Origin: Haliclona indistincta
Taxonomy: Eukaryota; Porifera; Demospongiae; Haplosclerida; Chalinidae
Length of the DNA: 64,000 nt
Direction of reading: 5' to 3'
Assembly (NCBI GenBank): GCA_964017065.1
Contig: OZ024783.1
Coordinates: 10,754,885-10,818,884, forward strand
Shown here: positions 63,453-64,000 of the stretch, piece after piece
How positions within the stretch are numbered: the stretch's first letter is position 1
How the letters are laid out: every line of letters begins with the position of its first letter
Notes under the pieces: generated by a model
Database searches by the model: none
Told to the model about the DNA's origin: nothing
What the model saw: the letters and a program-made list of their open reading frames with translations, nothing else
Made by a program: the position numbers and the translations under genes

Positions 63453-64000
63453 ACACTCGTTACGAAGTGATCAACTTTCTAATCGTCCACTTATTACTCT
63501 ACCATGTGCATGTAAATCACGTTACCATGGATGCGTACTGTAGATACAGGTATATAGATTCCTTTAGTTGTGTGTTGCAAATAACAAAATCACAGATAGC
63601 AATAAGTTATTGTATAGTGAGTTCCTCAGAAATAATTAACAGGTGTGCATTCTTTATAAAACATTTAAATTTATCATCTTCATTATTCAATTTGTAACAA
63701 TAGAACGTTCCTAGGATAATTATGTGTGTGTGTTCTTGATCCCAGTTCCTTGTACATTGTTATAACCATTTAAATCCAACAATGTCATAATGTGTGTATG
63801 TAACACTGGCTTGCGCTTACTTACTTGATCAAGAAGAGACATCAGATTGCGCCATGCACATACATTATACAGTACCTAATGCTATGGACTAATTTAGACT
63901 AAGCACATGCAGCTCACTTGATTTCACTAGAAGGTGCTTCAGCTCACACTGGGATGATCGGAGAATGGATCGAAGGCATCTCAGTCCCTCAACAGACGGC
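63453..64000. other. Intergenic to the window end, no gene seen
   Basis: AT-rich sequence after the 5-TM copy G; no gene, array or palindrome recognised. Confidence 0.45.

Overview
The window looks like nuclear DNA of an animal, most likely a marine demosponge. It is AT-rich, gene-poor and packed with short non-autonomous transposons and foldback repeats. Its intact genes belong to multi-copy, mostly single-exon membrane-protein families: a secreted beta-helix plus multi-pass protein I recognise as strongly expanded in sponges, a POT/SLC15-like transporter family, and a five-membrane-segment family I cannot name. No bacterial or viral organisation is visible. All paralogue comparisons were done by eye on the sequence and translations.

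Layout. 1-5 kb: three members of the unnamed 5-TM family (a 3' end, a broken copy, an intact copy). 5.3-10.3 kb: a block with a decayed 2-oxoglutarate/Fe(II) oxygenase gene, two inserted elements and the 3' end of a retrotransposon. 11.8-12.7 kb: a frameshifted 5-TM gene. 14.4-18.0 kb: a 1205-residue beta-helix membrane protein (minus strand). 18.1-26.8 kb: nested mobile elements, including a second, partial copy of the 5.3-8.0 kb block. 26.9-27.9 kb: a fibrinogen-related lectin-like pseudogene. 28.1-36.5 kb: a minisatellite-bearing element, a 34-bp satellite split by a 1.24-kb composite insertion, a decayed DUF3504/Crypton-type recombinase gene and two TTAA-flanked elements. 37.5-45.7 kb: a tandem POT-like array (one decayed copy, one complete copy split by a hAT-type element, two intact copies, two 5' stubs). 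46-55 kb: more elements around an intact 5-TM gene and a 5-TM 3' remnant. 55.3-59.0 kb: the near-identical second beta-helix gene. 59-64 kb: repeats and a 5-TM copy with an internal stop.

The coding story is local birth and death of three surface-membrane families. Five long frames appear intact: two beta-helix, two POT-like and, in the 5-TM family, 3748-4668 and 50659-51483 (so six with both 5-TM genes counted). Conserved membrane blocks alternate with clustered divergence in predicted extracellular parts of the POT-like and beta-helix pairs. That pattern fits diversification plus gene conversion, but no function in recognition or transport specificity can be shown from sequence alone.

The mobile-element story is unusually readable because duplicated blocks preserve filled and empty sites. 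Exact target duplications can be read for a hAT-type element (8 bp), two MULE-like elements (9 and 10 bp), a TATA-flanked element and TTAA-flanked elements. One family ends in a hairpin whose stem sequence changes between copies while pairing is kept.
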